A stretch of 64,000 nt of DNA from Pseudorhodobacter wandonensis (GTDB taxonomy: Bacteria > Pseudomonadota > Alphaproteobacteria > Rhodobacterales > Rhodobacteraceae). The stretch's first letter is position 1; each line of letters starts with the position of its first letter. Made by a program: the position numbers and the translations under genes. A model generated the notes under the pieces. That model was not told the origin of the DNA. It searched no databases and worked only from the letters and a program-made list of their open reading frames with translations. The stretch spans positions 62,001 to 126,000 of the forward strand of contig NZ_LGHT01000031.1 of the NCBI RefSeq assembly GCF_001202035.1. Reading direction: 5' to 3'. This document shows, in pieces, positions 24,333 to 33,449 of the stretch.

Positions 24333-25514
24333 ATGTCGAAAGAATGGAAAACGCGCACGCAGTTGGTGCATGAAGGCAGCCGCCGCAGCCAGTATGGCGA
24401 GATGGCCGAGGCGATTTTTCTGACGCAGGGCTTTGCCTATGACAGCGCCGAGGCAGCCGAGGCGCGGTTTATCAAAGCGGGCAATGACGAGTTTATCTAT
24501 GCCCGTTATGGCAACCCGACGGTGCGGATGTTCGAAGAGCGGATTGCCGCGATCGAGGGGACCGAGGATGCCTTTGCCACGGCAAGCGGGATGGCGGCGG
24601 TTTCGGGTGCGCTGACGGCGATGCTGAAGGCGGGGGATCATGTGGTGTCATCCCGCGCGCTGTTCGGGTCTTGTCTGTACATTCTGGAAGAGGTTTTGGC
24701 GCGGTTTGGCGTGCAGGTGACCTTTGTGGATGGCACCGACCTTGCGGCCTGGGAAAAGGCCTGTGTGCCGGGGACGAAGGCGGTTTTCTTTGAGTCGATG
24801 TCGAACCCGACGCTGGAACTGATTGATATCGAAGCCGTTTCCAAGATTGCGCATAAGGTTGGTGCGTTGGTTGTGGTGGATAATGTGTTTGCGACGCCGA
24901 TCTTTTCACGTGCGGTTGCGCAGGGTGCGGATGTGATTGTTTATTCCACCACCAAGCATGTCGATGGCCAAGGCCGCGCGATGGGCGGGGTGATTTGTGG
25001 CACGCGCGAGTTTATCCGCAAGGTTGTCGAGCCCTATATGAAGCATACCGGCGGGTCGATGAGCCCGTTTACGGCGTGGATCATGTTGAACGGCATGGCC
25101 ACGTTGGATTTGCGGTGTCGGGCGATGGCCAGTGCTGCGGCAAAGATTGCGGCGGCGCTGGATGGCAATGCGCTGTTGGGCAGGGTGATTTATCCGGGGC
25201 TAGCCAGCCATGCGCAGGCAGAATTGGCGGCGCGGCAGCTGGGCGCGGGCGGGACGATGCTGTCGTTTGACATCAAAGGCGGCAAGGATGCGGCCTTCCG
25301 CTTTATGAACGCTTTGGAGATTATCAAGATTTCCAACAACCTGGGCGATGCCAAGACGATTGCCACGCATCCCTATACCACCACGCACCAGCGCCTGCCC
25401 GAAGAGCAAAAGGTGCAGTTGGGGATTACGCCGGGTTTGATCCGCTTGTCGGTCGGGTTGGAAGATCCGGATGATTTGATCGCGGATCTGATGCAAGGTT
25501 TGGCGGCGGTTTAG
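24333..25514 (+). CDS. metZ: O-succinylhomoserine sulfhydrylase
   Basis: MetZ makes homocysteine directly from O-succinylhomoserine and sulfide, in methionine synthesis. The 393-residue PLP enzyme has the Cys/Met-metabolism fold: YARYGNPTVRMFEERIAAIEG near the N-terminus, ATASGMAAVSGAL, and the PLP lysine in VIYSTTKHVDGQGR (about residue 209). The length and the TGGSMSPFTAW segment fit MetZ better than cystathionine enzymes. The start at 24333 was chosen because it follows the riboswitch leader and gives the family N-terminus. Control by SAM through the upstream SAM-II riboswitch is strongly indicated. Confidence 0.93.
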   Translation: MSKEWKTRTQLVHEGSRRSQYGEMAEAIFLTQGFAYDSAEAAEARFIKAGNDEFIYARYGNPTVRMFEERIAAIEGTEDAFATASGMAAVSGALTAMLKAGDHVVSSRALFGSCLYILEEVLARFGVQVTFVDGTDLAAWEKACVPGTKAVFFESMSNPTLELIDIEAVSKIAHKVGALVVVDNVFATPIFSRAVAQGADVIVYSTTKHVDGQGRAMGGVICGTREFIRKVVEPYMKHTGGSMSPFTAWIMLNGMATLDLRCRAMASAAAKIAAALDGNALLGRVIYPGLASHAQAELAARQLGAGGTMLSFDIKGGKDAAFRFMNALEIIKISNNLGDAKTIATHPYTTTHQRLPEEQKVQLGITPGLIRLSVGLEDPDDLIADLMQGLAAV

Positions 25515-25528
25515 CGCCCTTTCATAAA

Positions 25529-25581
25529 ATCCCCCCGCAGGTTGGCTTTGTCTGATATGCTGGGGGGGATAGTTGCTTTTT
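25529..25581 (+). terminator. Probable terminator of metZ
   Basis: ATCCCCCCGCA (25529-25539) can pair with TGCTGGGGGGGAT (25558-25570) with one bulge; a T-rich stretch (GCTTTTTTGC) follows a few bases later. It lies between metZ and folE2. Confidence 0.6.
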
Positions 25582-25649
25582 TGCGTGTGCGACCCTAAAT
25601 CGTCATACGGGGCCGCTATGTCGGGCCAAAACCCATTGGGGGACGTGCA

Positions 25650-26696
25650 ATGAACATCCATTCGCCAGAAGTTGACGCAAGCCCTAGCCGCGAAGAGGCC
25701 GAGGCCGCGCTGGCAGTTGTGCGCGCTTGGGAGGCGAAGGCCGGTGCGGCGTTGGGCTATCCCGAGCTTTCGGCTGACTATCCTGCCGGTTTCAAGGTGG
25801 ATGCGGCGTATAAAGCGGGCTTGCCCGATTTGCAGAACGGTCCTGCAAGCCTGATCGTGGGCGAAAAGACCCTGATCCAGCATGTGGGGATTTCGAATTT
25901 CCGGTTGCCGATCCGTTATCATACGCGCGACGGGGCCGATGTGGTGCTGGAAACCAGCGTCACAGGCTCGGTCAGTCTTGAGGCCGAGAAGAAGGGCATC
26001 AACATGAGCCGCATCATGCGGTCGTTCTATGCCTATGCCGAAAAATCATTTAGCTACAAGGTGATAGAACGCGCTTTGGAGGATTATAAACGCGATCTGG
26101 ACAGCTTTGACGCGCGCATCCAGATGCGGTTTTCCTTTCCGATGAAGATTGAAAGCCTGCGTTCGGGCCTTTCTGGCTGGCAGTATTACGACATCGCGCT
26201 GGAGCTGGTTGATCTGGGTGGCGTGCGCAAAACCATCATGCATCTGGACTATGTTTATTCCAGCACTTGCCCGTGCTCATTGGAACTGTCGGAACATGCG
26301 CGGCGGACGCGGGGGCAACTGGCCACGCCACATAGCCAGCGCTCGGTTGCGCGGATCTCGGTTGAGCTGGTGAATGACAAATGCCTGTGGTTTGAAGACC
26401 TTATCGACTTGGCCCGCGCCGCTGTGCCGACCGAAACGCAGGTCATGGTCAAGCGCGAGGACGAACAAGCCTTTGCCGAGCTGAACGCCGCGCATCCGAT
26501 TTTCGTCGAAGATGCCGCGCGCAGTTTTTGTGCGCAGCTGCAGGCCGACCCGCGTGTGGGTGACTTTAGAATCGTCGCCAGCCACCAAGAAAGCCTGCAC
26601 AGCCACGACGCGGTAAGCGTTTTGACAATTGGCGACACCTTTGCTGCGACCAGCCTTGACCCCAAGCTGTTCACGACTTTGTTTCATATCGGTTAA
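25650..26696 (+). CDS. folE2: GTP cyclohydrolase FolE2 (type IB)
   Basis: FolE2 converts GTP to 7,8-dihydroneopterin triphosphate, the first step of folate synthesis. It is the metal-flexible, zinc-independent form. The 348-residue protein has the family features VGISNFRLPI, GINMSRIMR and the metal-site cysteine in YSSTCPCSLELSEH (about residue 211), plus ASHQESLHSHDAV near the end. The start ATG at 25650 follows GGGGGA. In many bacteria folE2 is induced by zinc starvation through Zur, but I found no clear Zur-type dyad in the short leader. Later folate genes folB and folP are at 39-41 kb. Confidence 0.95.
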   Translation: MNIHSPEVDASPSREEAEAALAVVRAWEAKAGAALGYPELSADYPAGFKVDAAYKAGLPDLQNGPASLIVGEKTLIQHVGISNFRLPIRYHTRDGADVVLETSVTGSVSLEAEKKGINMSRIMRSFYAYAEKSFSYKVIERALEDYKRDLDSFDARIQMRFSFPMKIESLRSGLSGWQYYDIALELVDLGGVRKTIMHLDYVYSSTCPCSLELSEHARRTRGQLATPHSQRSVARISVELVNDKCLWFEDLIDLARAAVPTETQVMVKREDEQAFAELNAAHPIFVEDAARSFCAQLQADPRVGDFRIVASHQESLHSHDAVSVLTIGDTFAATSLDPKLFTTLFHIG

Positions 26697-26791
26697 TTTG
26701 GCCCCGTTTGCGGCGCAACTGACACATCTGCGCGCCTGCGATACGTGACCAATTGACGTTTTTGCGGCGCAAGATTACCGATACGCGCATT

Positions 26792-28240
26792 ATGATCGAC
26801 ATACGCCCAGTTGCCTATGTGATCGGGCGCATCCTGATCGTGCTCGCCATATTGATGATGGCGCCAGCCGTGATTGATTTACGCGATGGAGATGCCAACG
26901 GCGCACGGATACTTGAGGCCGCGATGGTCACCGGCCTTGTTGGGCTTTGTGTGGTTTTCGCGACGCAAAACGCGCTGCGCGGCAACCTTTCGGTCAAACA
27001 AGCCTATCTGTTGACCACAGGCATCTGGGCGCTTGTGCCGGCCTTTGGGGCGCTGCCGTTCATATTTGGCGAGCCGCATTTGCAATTTACCGACGCCTAT
27101 TTTGAGGCGGTTTCGGGCATCACGACAACCGGCGCCACGGTGATTTACGGGCTGGATGATTTGCCGGTTGGTTTGATCTTGTGGCGGGGGATGTTGAACT
27201 GGCTGGGCGGCCTTGGCATAGCGTTTATCGCGATGATTTTCTTGCCGTTGATGCGTGTGGGGGGGATGCAGTTTTTCCGTACCGAAGGTTTTGAAACCTT
27301 TGGTAAAGAACTGCCACGCGCCACTGACCTCGCAGTCGAATTGGCGCGGGTCTATGTGCTGCTGACGGTGGCCTGTATTTTAGGCTATACTTTGATTGGC
27401 ATGACACCGCTTGATGCGATTGTGAACGGCGCGACAACGATTTCGACCGGTGGGTTTTCAACCTCGGATAAATCCTTGGGAAAATACCCCGGAGCTGGCG
27501 AATATGTTGGTACAATTTTCATGATTTTGGGGTCTTATCCCTATTTGCGCTATGTTCAATTGTTGCGTGGCGATGCCGGCCCTTTGTGGCGTGACCAACA
27601 GATCCGTGGCTATATGCGCTGGCTAGGGAGTGCAGCATTCATGGTGTGGGTGTGGCAAGTTTGGCGCACCGATATGGGGTGGGAGCCTGCCTTTCGCGAG
27701 ACAATTTTCAACCTGACCTCGATCATGTCGAGCACGGGCTATTCCTCTGGCTCTTTTGCGACGTGGGGCGGGTTCATGATGATCGTGGCTTTTGTGATTG
27801 GTACGATCGGGGCTTGCTCGGGGTCATCGGCGGCGGGGCTAAGCGTGTTTCGGGTGCAGGTGGCGATGGCCGCCTTGCGGGCGCATCTGGCGCAGATCAC
27901 CAGCCCTAACACCGTTACCGTGGTAAAATATGAGGGGCGGCGCGTTGAGAACGACGTGCTGAACGGGCTTATCCTGTTTTTCACCGGCTATATTCTGTTG
28001 CTTGGCACGATGACCGTAGCGGTATCATTGACCGGGGTTGATACGGTTTCGGCCTTGTTTGCGGTTTGGACAACGCTGGGCAACGTTGGCTATGCCTTTG
28101 GCCCTTTGGTGTTGCGAACCGGCACGTTCATTGATTTTCCACAAGGCGCGATTGTGGTAATGACGGTTGCGATGCTGTTGGGGCGGTTGGGTTTGCTGGC
28201 GATTTTGGTGATCGTATTGCCCAACTTTTGGCGCAAGTAG
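26792..28240 (+). CDS. trkH: TrkH-type potassium uptake protein (first copy)
   Basis: This integral membrane protein of 482 residues belongs to the Trk/Ktr/HKT superfamily. All four pore-loop motifs are visible: SGITTTGATV, TISTGGFST, MSSTGYSSGSFA and TTLGNVGYAFGP, each with the filter glycine. It takes up potassium with cytoplasmic TrkA as gate; no trkA lies here. I chose ATG at 26792 because it aligns with the start of the second copy (MIDIRPVAYVIG against MIDLRPVGYIIG). No strong ribosome-binding site is visible for this start or for a TTG 39 bases upstream. Confidence 0.92.
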   Translation: MIDIRPVAYVIGRILIVLAILMMAPAVIDLRDGDANGARILEAAMVTGLVGLCVVFATQNALRGNLSVKQAYLLTTGIWALVPAFGALPFIFGEPHLQFTDAYFEAVSGITTTGATVIYGLDDLPVGLILWRGMLNWLGGLGIAFIAMIFLPLMRVGGMQFFRTEGFETFGKELPRATDLAVELARVYVLLTVACILGYTLIGMTPLDAIVNGATTISTGGFSTSDKSLGKYPGAGEYVGTIFMILGSYPYLRYVQLLRGDAGPLWRDQQIRGYMRWLGSAAFMVWVWQVWRTDMGWEPAFRETIFNLTSIMSSTGYSSGSFATWGGFMMIVAFVIGTIGACSGSSAAGLSVFRVQVAMAALRAHLAQITSPNTVTVVKYEGRRVENDVLNGLILFFTGYILLLGTMTVAVSLTGVDTVSALFAVWTTLGNVGYAFGPLVLRTGTFIDFPQGAIVVMTVAMLLGRLGLLAILVIVLPNFWRK

Positions 28241-28296
28241 CTGCTGCAGCCGGCCAAGCGGTTGACAGCCACGCTGCGGGCCGTCAAATCTGCAAA

Positions 28297-29751
28297 ATGA
28301 TTGATCTTCGACCTGTTGGATATATCATCGGTTTGCTTATCGCCACGCTAGGGGCGATGATGCTGTTTCCTATGGCGTTAGATTATATGTCCGGCGATGA
28401 CAACTGGATGTCATTTCTGGAAGCATCGGTTTTGACCTGCCTTGCGGGCGCGATGCTGGCCCTTTCCTGTGCCAATAGCAATGCAAGCGGGCAAGGCATC
28501 ACCTTGCGCCAAAGCTTTGTTTTAACGACAGGAACATGGGTCATGTTGCCTGCCTTCGGGGCCTTGCCGTTCATGTTCGGCGCGCCCGAAGCCAGCTTTA
28601 CCAATGCAGTATTCGAGGCGGTTTCAGGGGTGACGACGACGGGCACGACGGCGTTTGTCGGGCTGGATGCGCTGCCGCCCGGGGTGAACCTGTGGCGCGG
28701 GATTTTGCAATGGCTGGGCGGGCTGGGGATTGTTATCGTCGCCTTGATCTTTTTGCCGGTGATGAAGGTCGGCGGGATGCAGTTTTTCCGCTCGGAAGGC
28801 TTTGACACGCTGGGCAAGATTTTGCCGCGGGCGCTGGATATTTCGACTGCGCTGATCCAGATTTATATCGTGCTGACGGTGGCCTGTGCCGCGTCTTATT
28901 TCGCCTTGGGGATGAGCGGGTTTGACGCGGTGGTCCATGCGCTGACCACGGTTTCGACGGGCGGGTTTTCCAGCTCGGATATCTCATTCGGCAAATTCGA
29001 GCATTCGATGGAACTGGTGGCGATTGTGTTCATGCTGCTGGCTTCAATGCCGTTCATCCGCTTTGTGCAGGTGGCGCAGGGCAATTTTACCCCGCTGTGG
29101 CAAGATCCGCAGGTGCGGGCCTATATTCGTTGGAACATTTACGGCGCTTTGGCGGTCACGGCCTATGAGATGTATCATTTCGATCGCCCGTTTCTGGAAT
29201 CCTTGCGTGAAAGCAGTTTCAACATTGTATCCACCTTTTCCGGCACGGGCTTTGCCTCGGTCGATTTGTCGACCTGGGGGCCGTTTCCGTTTGTGGTGCT
29301 GATCACGGTGGGGCTGATCGGGGGGTGTACCTCTTCGACCGGCTGTTCGGTCAAGGTGTTCCGCTATCTGATTTTGTTTGAGGCGATCAAAGTGCAAATC
29401 CGGCGGCTGCACAGCCCGTCAGCGATGCTGGATGTGCGCTATGCGGGGCGGCGCGTAGGTGACGATGTAATCGGCTCGGTCATCGTGTTTTTCACGCTGT
29501 TTATCCTGACCTTTGGCGTGGTTGCTGTGGCTTTGGCCCTGACGGGGCTGGAAACCAAAACCGCGTTTACCGCAGCCTGGACGGCAGTGGCCAATGTTGG
29601 CCCCGCCTTTGGCCCCGAGGTTGGGCCGACGGGTGCGGTAGACGGCTTTCCTGCGGCGGCGCGCTGGATCATGATTGGCGGCATGTTGGTCGGCCGGTTA
29701 GAGCTGCTGTCGGTTTATGTGCTGTTCCTGACGCGGTTCTGGCGCAATTGA
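28297..29751 (+). CDS. trkH: TrkH-type potassium uptake protein (second copy)
   Basis: The 484-residue protein is a tandem paralogue of the gene just upstream, starting 56 bases after its stop. Pore loops are SGVTTTGTTAF, TVSTGGFSSSD, SGTGFASVDLS and ANVGPAFGPEVG; the last differs from the first copy (GNVGYAFGP). The two proteins are clearly homologous over their full length but diverged, so the duplication is not recent. They may form different homodimers or a heterodimer with a shared TrkA. The start ATG at 28297 is chosen by alignment with the paralogue; the ribosome-binding site is weak. Confidence 0.92.
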   Translation: MIDLRPVGYIIGLLIATLGAMMLFPMALDYMSGDDNWMSFLEASVLTCLAGAMLALSCANSNASGQGITLRQSFVLTTGTWVMLPAFGALPFMFGAPEASFTNAVFEAVSGVTTTGTTAFVGLDALPPGVNLWRGILQWLGGLGIVIVALIFLPVMKVGGMQFFRSEGFDTLGKILPRALDISTALIQIYIVLTVACAASYFALGMSGFDAVVHALTTVSTGGFSSSDISFGKFEHSMELVAIVFMLLASMPFIRFVQVAQGNFTPLWQDPQVRAYIRWNIYGALAVTAYEMYHFDRPFLESLRESSFNIVSTFSGTGFASVDLSTWGPFPFVVLITVGLIGGCTSSTGCSVKVFRYLILFEAIKVQIRRLHSPSAMLDVRYAGRRVGDDVIGSVIVFFTLFILTFGVVAVALALTGLETKTAFTAAWTAVANVGPAFGPEVGPTGAVDGFPAAARWIMIGGMLVGRLELLSVYVLFLTRFWRN

Positions 29752-29807
29752 GCCTGTGGATTACACTGAATTCCTGCGCCCTGCAGGCCACCCAAAACCC
29801 GCTTTGC

Positions 29808-29831
29808 GATTTCATCTTGGCAAAAATACCT
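29808..29831 (-). repeat. Intergenic repeat core, copy 6 (reverse)
   Basis: GATTTCATCTTGG followed by CAAAAATACCTAACAG is the same core as at 185 and 14941. It lies in the gap between the convergent trkH and pseudo-protease genes. Confidence 0.75.
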
Positions 29832-29925
29832 AACAGTCGCAGGTAACACGTACGAACGGCACAAGAAAAAGGGGCGATGTAAGCACCGCCCCTATCCTTG
29901 TGTTTCTGCTGCGATCAAAGGCGGG

Positions 29926-31716
29926 TTATTCCCAGCACGATACCAGAACCGTCATTGATGTCGCCAGATCGGTTAGATCTTCGGGCGGCAGCGCGGTATT
30001 GCGGCTGGCCGCCTCGGTTGTGACCCCGGCGGCGGTCAGCATGGTTTTGATGCTGGCGGCGGTGTTCAGAAAAGATACCTCGCCCGGCAAGACGCGGCCG
30101 TTTTGTGCCTGAGCAGGCAGCAACATACCCAGCACGGCGCCTGTGCCATCAACCACCGGCCCGCCGGCATCGCCCGGCAAGGATGACAGCGACAGCCGCG
30201 CGATACCCGCTTCGCCGGCAAGGCCCGTGGTATCCTCAATCGTGCCATAGGTCAGCGTGGGCGAGGGCAGGGCGTCTTCATAGCTGTAGCCGGCCAATGC
30301 GACCTCGGTGCCGATACGCAGATCATCGGCCTTGAATGCGGCCACATGGCGCGGCGCGAGCTGTTTGGTCGGGGTCAGCAGCGCCAGGCCCAAAGCGGCA
30401 TCCTGGGCTGTGACCGTTGCCTCGATGTCGCGGTCAAGCGTGATGCGGCCGCAGGATTGCAGCGCCTCAAGTGTTGTCAGCACATCGCCGGTCGGTGAAA
30501 CAAAGAACCCGCTGCGCGACAGCCGTGGTTTGCGCACTTCCATACCGGCCAGCAGCGTGCGGCGTTGCACGTCATCCAGCGATACCAAGCCCGGATCAAG
30601 CGCACGCCCGCCGATGGTTTTAAAGCTGGCCTGCATGGCGGCAAGCGACCGTGCGGCCTTGTCGGCGGCTTCGGGCGTCCAGACCATCATATAGCCTTTG
30701 ATAAGCCCGCCGCTTAGTTCGGCAAAGGCATGTGTTGCAAGGCTGTCATTGGCGGCGTCGATTGTGAAACCGTTGTCGGTCAGGCTGCGTTCGCCACCTT
30801 GCGGGATCACTTCGAGCGTTTGCAAAATGTCATAAAGCCCGCGCAGCGTGGCGCGGTCGCCGGGTTCGGAAATCAGCACCACGCGCAGGCCCGAGTTGTT
30901 CTTTTCGGTGAAATGCACAAAAGGCGGTTCGTAATGGTCAAAGCTGACAAGCGCGAGCGGTAGGGAAATCTCGATCCCTGCCTCTTCTTCGATCACGGTT
31001 TCCAGACCCAGCTCGGCAATGATCGCACGGCGGTCAGCGACGATTTGTTCGCGTTGCTTGGTGGTCATCACGCCTGTGGCCTCATGGCCGTTCGCCGCTT
31101 GCCACGCGGCCATAGAGGCGCGGGTGCCGCGGCCAAAGGCGCCGTCGATGGCGGAATCGTAAAAGCCGAACCATTGCAAGGCTGATTGCAGGTCGCGGCG
31201 TTCATCGCGGGTCAGGGCGGCTTCGGCACGTTGGGCCTCGGCCAGGGTTTCTTGGGGTTCGACGAAGGGGTCGATAACCGGTTCGGCCGCGGGTGTGGTG
31301 GCTGGTGCTGCATCGGGCGCGACTTCGGTAACGGGCGCGACGGTTGGTTCTGCTGCGGGGGCCACGATCAACGGCAGGGCCAAGGCGTCTTGGCCAACCG
31401 GCCAAAAGCCATCGCGGTATTGGTCGCCGCTTGCCACAAAGCTGTCGCCGGGTATCAGGTTGTCGCGGCGCAGGTCGCGCAGGCGGGCAAGGGCGCTATC
31501 GGGGTCATAGGGGCCAAGGGCTATGACATACCAGCCCGAGGCCATGCGAAACCCGGCCACATCGCTAAAGGCGGCAGAATAGGCGCGGGCGCGTTCTTCG
31601 GCTTGGGTCAGGGTTGGCTGGGCCTCAATCTGCACCCATGCACGGCTTTGTGCAAAGGCGCCCCCCCCGAACAATACTGCAAACATCAGGGCAAGGACTG
31701 AGATAAAATAGCGCAT
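29926..31716 (-). CDS. Secreted peptidoglycan-binding protein with inactive trypsin-like domain
   Basis: The 596-residue protein has a signal peptide (1-22), a SPOR-like region (about 25-100) and an Ala/Pro/Glu-rich linker (about 115-165). A peptidoglycan-binding domain (about 170-222) follows, then a domain I cannot name (about 245-385) and a trypsin-2-like domain (about 400-565). In the last, the usual histidine site reads TTLEALQSC (414-422), the aspartate of DLALL is Gly443 and the nucleophile motif is GDAGGP (Ala517). The triad is therefore lost and the fold is probably a binding module. It acts in the periplasm, likely at the cell wall. It is divergent from glyQ. Confidence 0.85.
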   Translation of the reverse strand: MRYFISVLALMFAVLFGGGAFAQSRAWVQIEAQPTLTQAEERARAYSAAFSDVAGFRMASGWYVIALGPYDPDSALARLRDLRRDNLIPGDSFVASGDQYRDGFWPVGQDALALPLIVAPAAEPTVAPVTEVAPDAAPATTPAAEPVIDPFVEPQETLAEAQRAEAALTRDERRDLQSALQWFGFYDSAIDGAFGRGTRASMAAWQAANGHEATGVMTTKQREQIVADRRAIIAELGLETVIEEEAGIEISLPLALVSFDHYEPPFVHFTEKNNSGLRVVLISEPGDRATLRGLYDILQTLEVIPQGGERSLTDNGFTIDAANDSLATHAFAELSGGLIKGYMMVWTPEAADKAARSLAAMQASFKTIGGRALDPGLVSLDDVQRRTLLAGMEVRKPRLSRSGFFVSPTGDVLTTLEALQSCGRITLDRDIEATVTAQDAALGLALLTPTKQLAPRHVAAFKADDLRIGTEVALAGYSYEDALPSPTLTYGTIEDTTGLAGEAGIARLSLSSLPGDAGGPVVDGTGAVLGMLLPAQAQNGRVLPGEVSFLNTAASIKTMLTAAGVTTEAASRNTALPPEDLTDLATSMTVLVSCWE

Positions 31717-31908
31717 AAAGATCCCGTATTCGTGAACGCAAACTGCAATGGACGTGCGAAACCACAAATTTGCACAATTTACCAGACTGCGAGGTAAATT
31801 TGGCGTTATATCTGGGGCTGTTGTGGCGCTTTGGTAGAGTTTTTGCGCGCAAAAGCGGAAAGGCGGGGTGTAAAATCTGCGTTGGGCTGCGGGGCCGCAT
31901 CGGGTGCA

Positions 31909-31937
31909 TTGACCCTTTCGCCGGCTTTGCCTATGCA
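31909..31937 (+). promoter_or_regulatory. Candidate sigma-70-type promoter of glyQ
   Basis: TTGACC (31909-31914) and TATGCA (31932-31937) are separated by 17 bases and lie about 40 bases before the glyQ start. The match to the housekeeping consensus is good, but no transcription start is known. Confidence 0.5.
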
Positions 31938-31977
31938 ATGGGCAATCTGACACAGGCCTAGCCCCCGAGGTATACGC

Positions 31978-32919
31978 ATGACCAATACGCCCAACGCTCC
32001 GCGCAGTTTTCAAGAGATTATCTTGCGCCTGATGACGTATTGGGCGGGCAAGGGCTGCGCCGTTATGCAGCCTTATGATATGGAGGTTGGCGCAGGCACG
32101 TTCCACCCTGCTACGACCCTGCGGTCACTGGGGGCAAAGCCATGGGCTGCGGCCTATGTGCAGCCGTCGCGCCGCCCGACCGATGGGCGCTATGGCGAAA
32201 ACCCGAACCGCTTGCAGCATTACTATCAGTATCAAGTGCTGATCAAACCAAGCCCGCCGGATTTGCAAGACCTGTATCTGGGGTCTTTGCGCGCAATCGG
32301 CATTGATATGGACCTGCACGACATCCGCTTTGTCGAGGATGACTGGGAAAGCCCGACGCTTGGCGCTTGGGGACTTGGCTGGGAAGTGTGGTGTGACGGT
32401 ATGGAAGTCAGCCAGTTTACCTATTTCCAGCAAGTCGGCGGCCATGATTGCCACCCTGTTTCGGGCGAGCTGACCTATGGGTTGGAGCGTCTGGCGATGT
32501 ATATCCTTGGCGTCGATCATGTGATGGATATGCCCTATAACGACCCCGATGCGCCGATTGCCCTGACCTATGGCGATGTGTTCCGCCAGACCGAGCAGGA
32601 ATATAGCCGCTGGAACTTTGACCAGGCCGATACCGACACGCTGCTACAGCATTTCAAGGATGCCGAGGCCGAATGTATCCGCACGCTTGCGGCGCCTGTG
32701 GCCGATGCGGCAGGGCGCAATATCATCATGGCGCATCCTGCCTATGACCAATGCATCAAGGCCAGCCATCTGTTCAACCTGCTGGATGCGCGTGGCGTGA
32801 TTTCGGTGACCGAGCGTCAGGCCTATATTGGCCGGGTGCGGGCCTTGGCCAAGGCCTGTGCCGATGCGTTCGTACAGACAGAGGCGGCGGGTGCAAAGCC
32901 CGCGGTAGCCGCGCTGTGA
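31978..32919 (+). CDS. glyQ: Glycyl-tRNA synthetase alpha subunit
   Basis: GlyQ is the catalytic subunit of the bacterial alpha2-beta2 type glycyl-tRNA synthetase. The 313-residue class II synthetase subunit begins [25 protein letters not shown] and contains [35 protein letters not shown] and the [14 protein letters not shown] motif. The length is typical. ATG at 31978 follows a GAGG box. It is the first gene of glyQ-DUF6446-glyS. Confidence 0.97.
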   Translation: MTNTPNAPRSFQEIILRLMTYWAGKGCAVMQPYDMEVGAGTFHPATTLRSLGAKPWAAAYVQPSRRPTDGRYGENPNRLQHYYQYQVLIKPSPPDLQDLYLGSLRAIGIDMDLHDIRFVEDDWESPTLGAWGLGWEVWCDGMEVSQFTYFQQVGGHDCHPVSGELTYGLERLAMYILGVDHVMDMPYNDPDAPIALTYGDVFRQTEQEYSRWNFDQADTDTLLQHFKDAEAECIRTLAAPVADAAGRNIIMAHPAYDQCIKASHLFNLLDARGVISVTERQAYIGRVRALAKACADAFVQTEAAGAKPAVAAL

Positions 32920-33446
32920 TTGGCAAGATTTATGTGGGTGTGATCGTGATTTCGGCATTACTGGCAGGCGCTGCCATTTATTATCTGCAGGTTTACGGGT
33001 TCTATTCGGAAATTGAGGCCAGCTCGCCAGCGGCTGAAATTCGCATGACGACGGTAGAAGGCGTGGCCGAACCGGTGATGATCGAAGGCTTTGAGGGCAT
33101 TGACGCCGACAGCTCGCCCATCCGGTTTCGCGCCTGTTTCCGCACGCCGCAAAGCATGGCGATGATGACCGAAACCTATAAGATCTATGATGGTGCCACG
33201 CCGCTGGTCGCCCCCCGTTGGTTTGGCTGTTTTGATGCCAATGCGATTGGCGAGGCGCTGGAGCAAGGCCGCGCCGTTGCCTATCTGGGCGAGGAAAACA
33301 TCGAATACGGTATCGACCGCGTTGTCGCCGTGATGGATGATGGCCGCGCCTTTGCCTGGAACCAAATCAATCATTGTGGGGCTGTCGTATTTGACGGCCA
33401 ACCCGCACCCGAGGGCTGCCCCAAAGCCCCGCAGCCGGAGAATTAA
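32916..33446 (+). CDS. DUF6446-type membrane-anchored protein between glyQ and glyS
   Basis: This protein of 176 residues starts with GTG that overlaps the glyQ stop (GTGA), so it is translationally coupled. An N-terminal membrane anchor (about 4-22, [21 protein letters not shown]) precedes a globular periplasmic domain with [16 protein letters not shown] and NQINHCGAV, giving three cysteines. I recall this as the DUF6446 family of Rhodobacteraceae, sometimes mislabelled histidine kinase; no kinase motif is present. The role is unknown. Its position inside the glycyl-tRNA synthetase operon suggests constitutive expression and not necessarily a link to translation. Confidence 0.75.
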   Translation: MIGKIYVGVIVISALLAGAAIYYLQVYGFYSEIEASSPAAEIRMTTVEGVAEPVMIEGFEGIDADSSPIRFRACFRTPQSMAMMTETYKIYDGATPLVAPRWFGCFDANAIGEALEQGRAVAYLGEENIEYGIDRVVAVMDDGRAFAWNQINHCGAVVFDGQPAPEGCPKAPQPEN

Positions 33447-33449
33447 GCC

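Noticed and set aside
25515-25649. Zur box or riboswitch before folE2
   Set aside because: The short leader holds only the metZ terminator-like hairpin; I found no Zur-type dyad and no known riboswitch core.
31717-32106. N-terminal extension of the pseudo-protease reading frame
   Set aside because: An in-frame start at 32106 would run through the glyQ start and promoter region. The ATG at 31716 gives a proper signal peptide.
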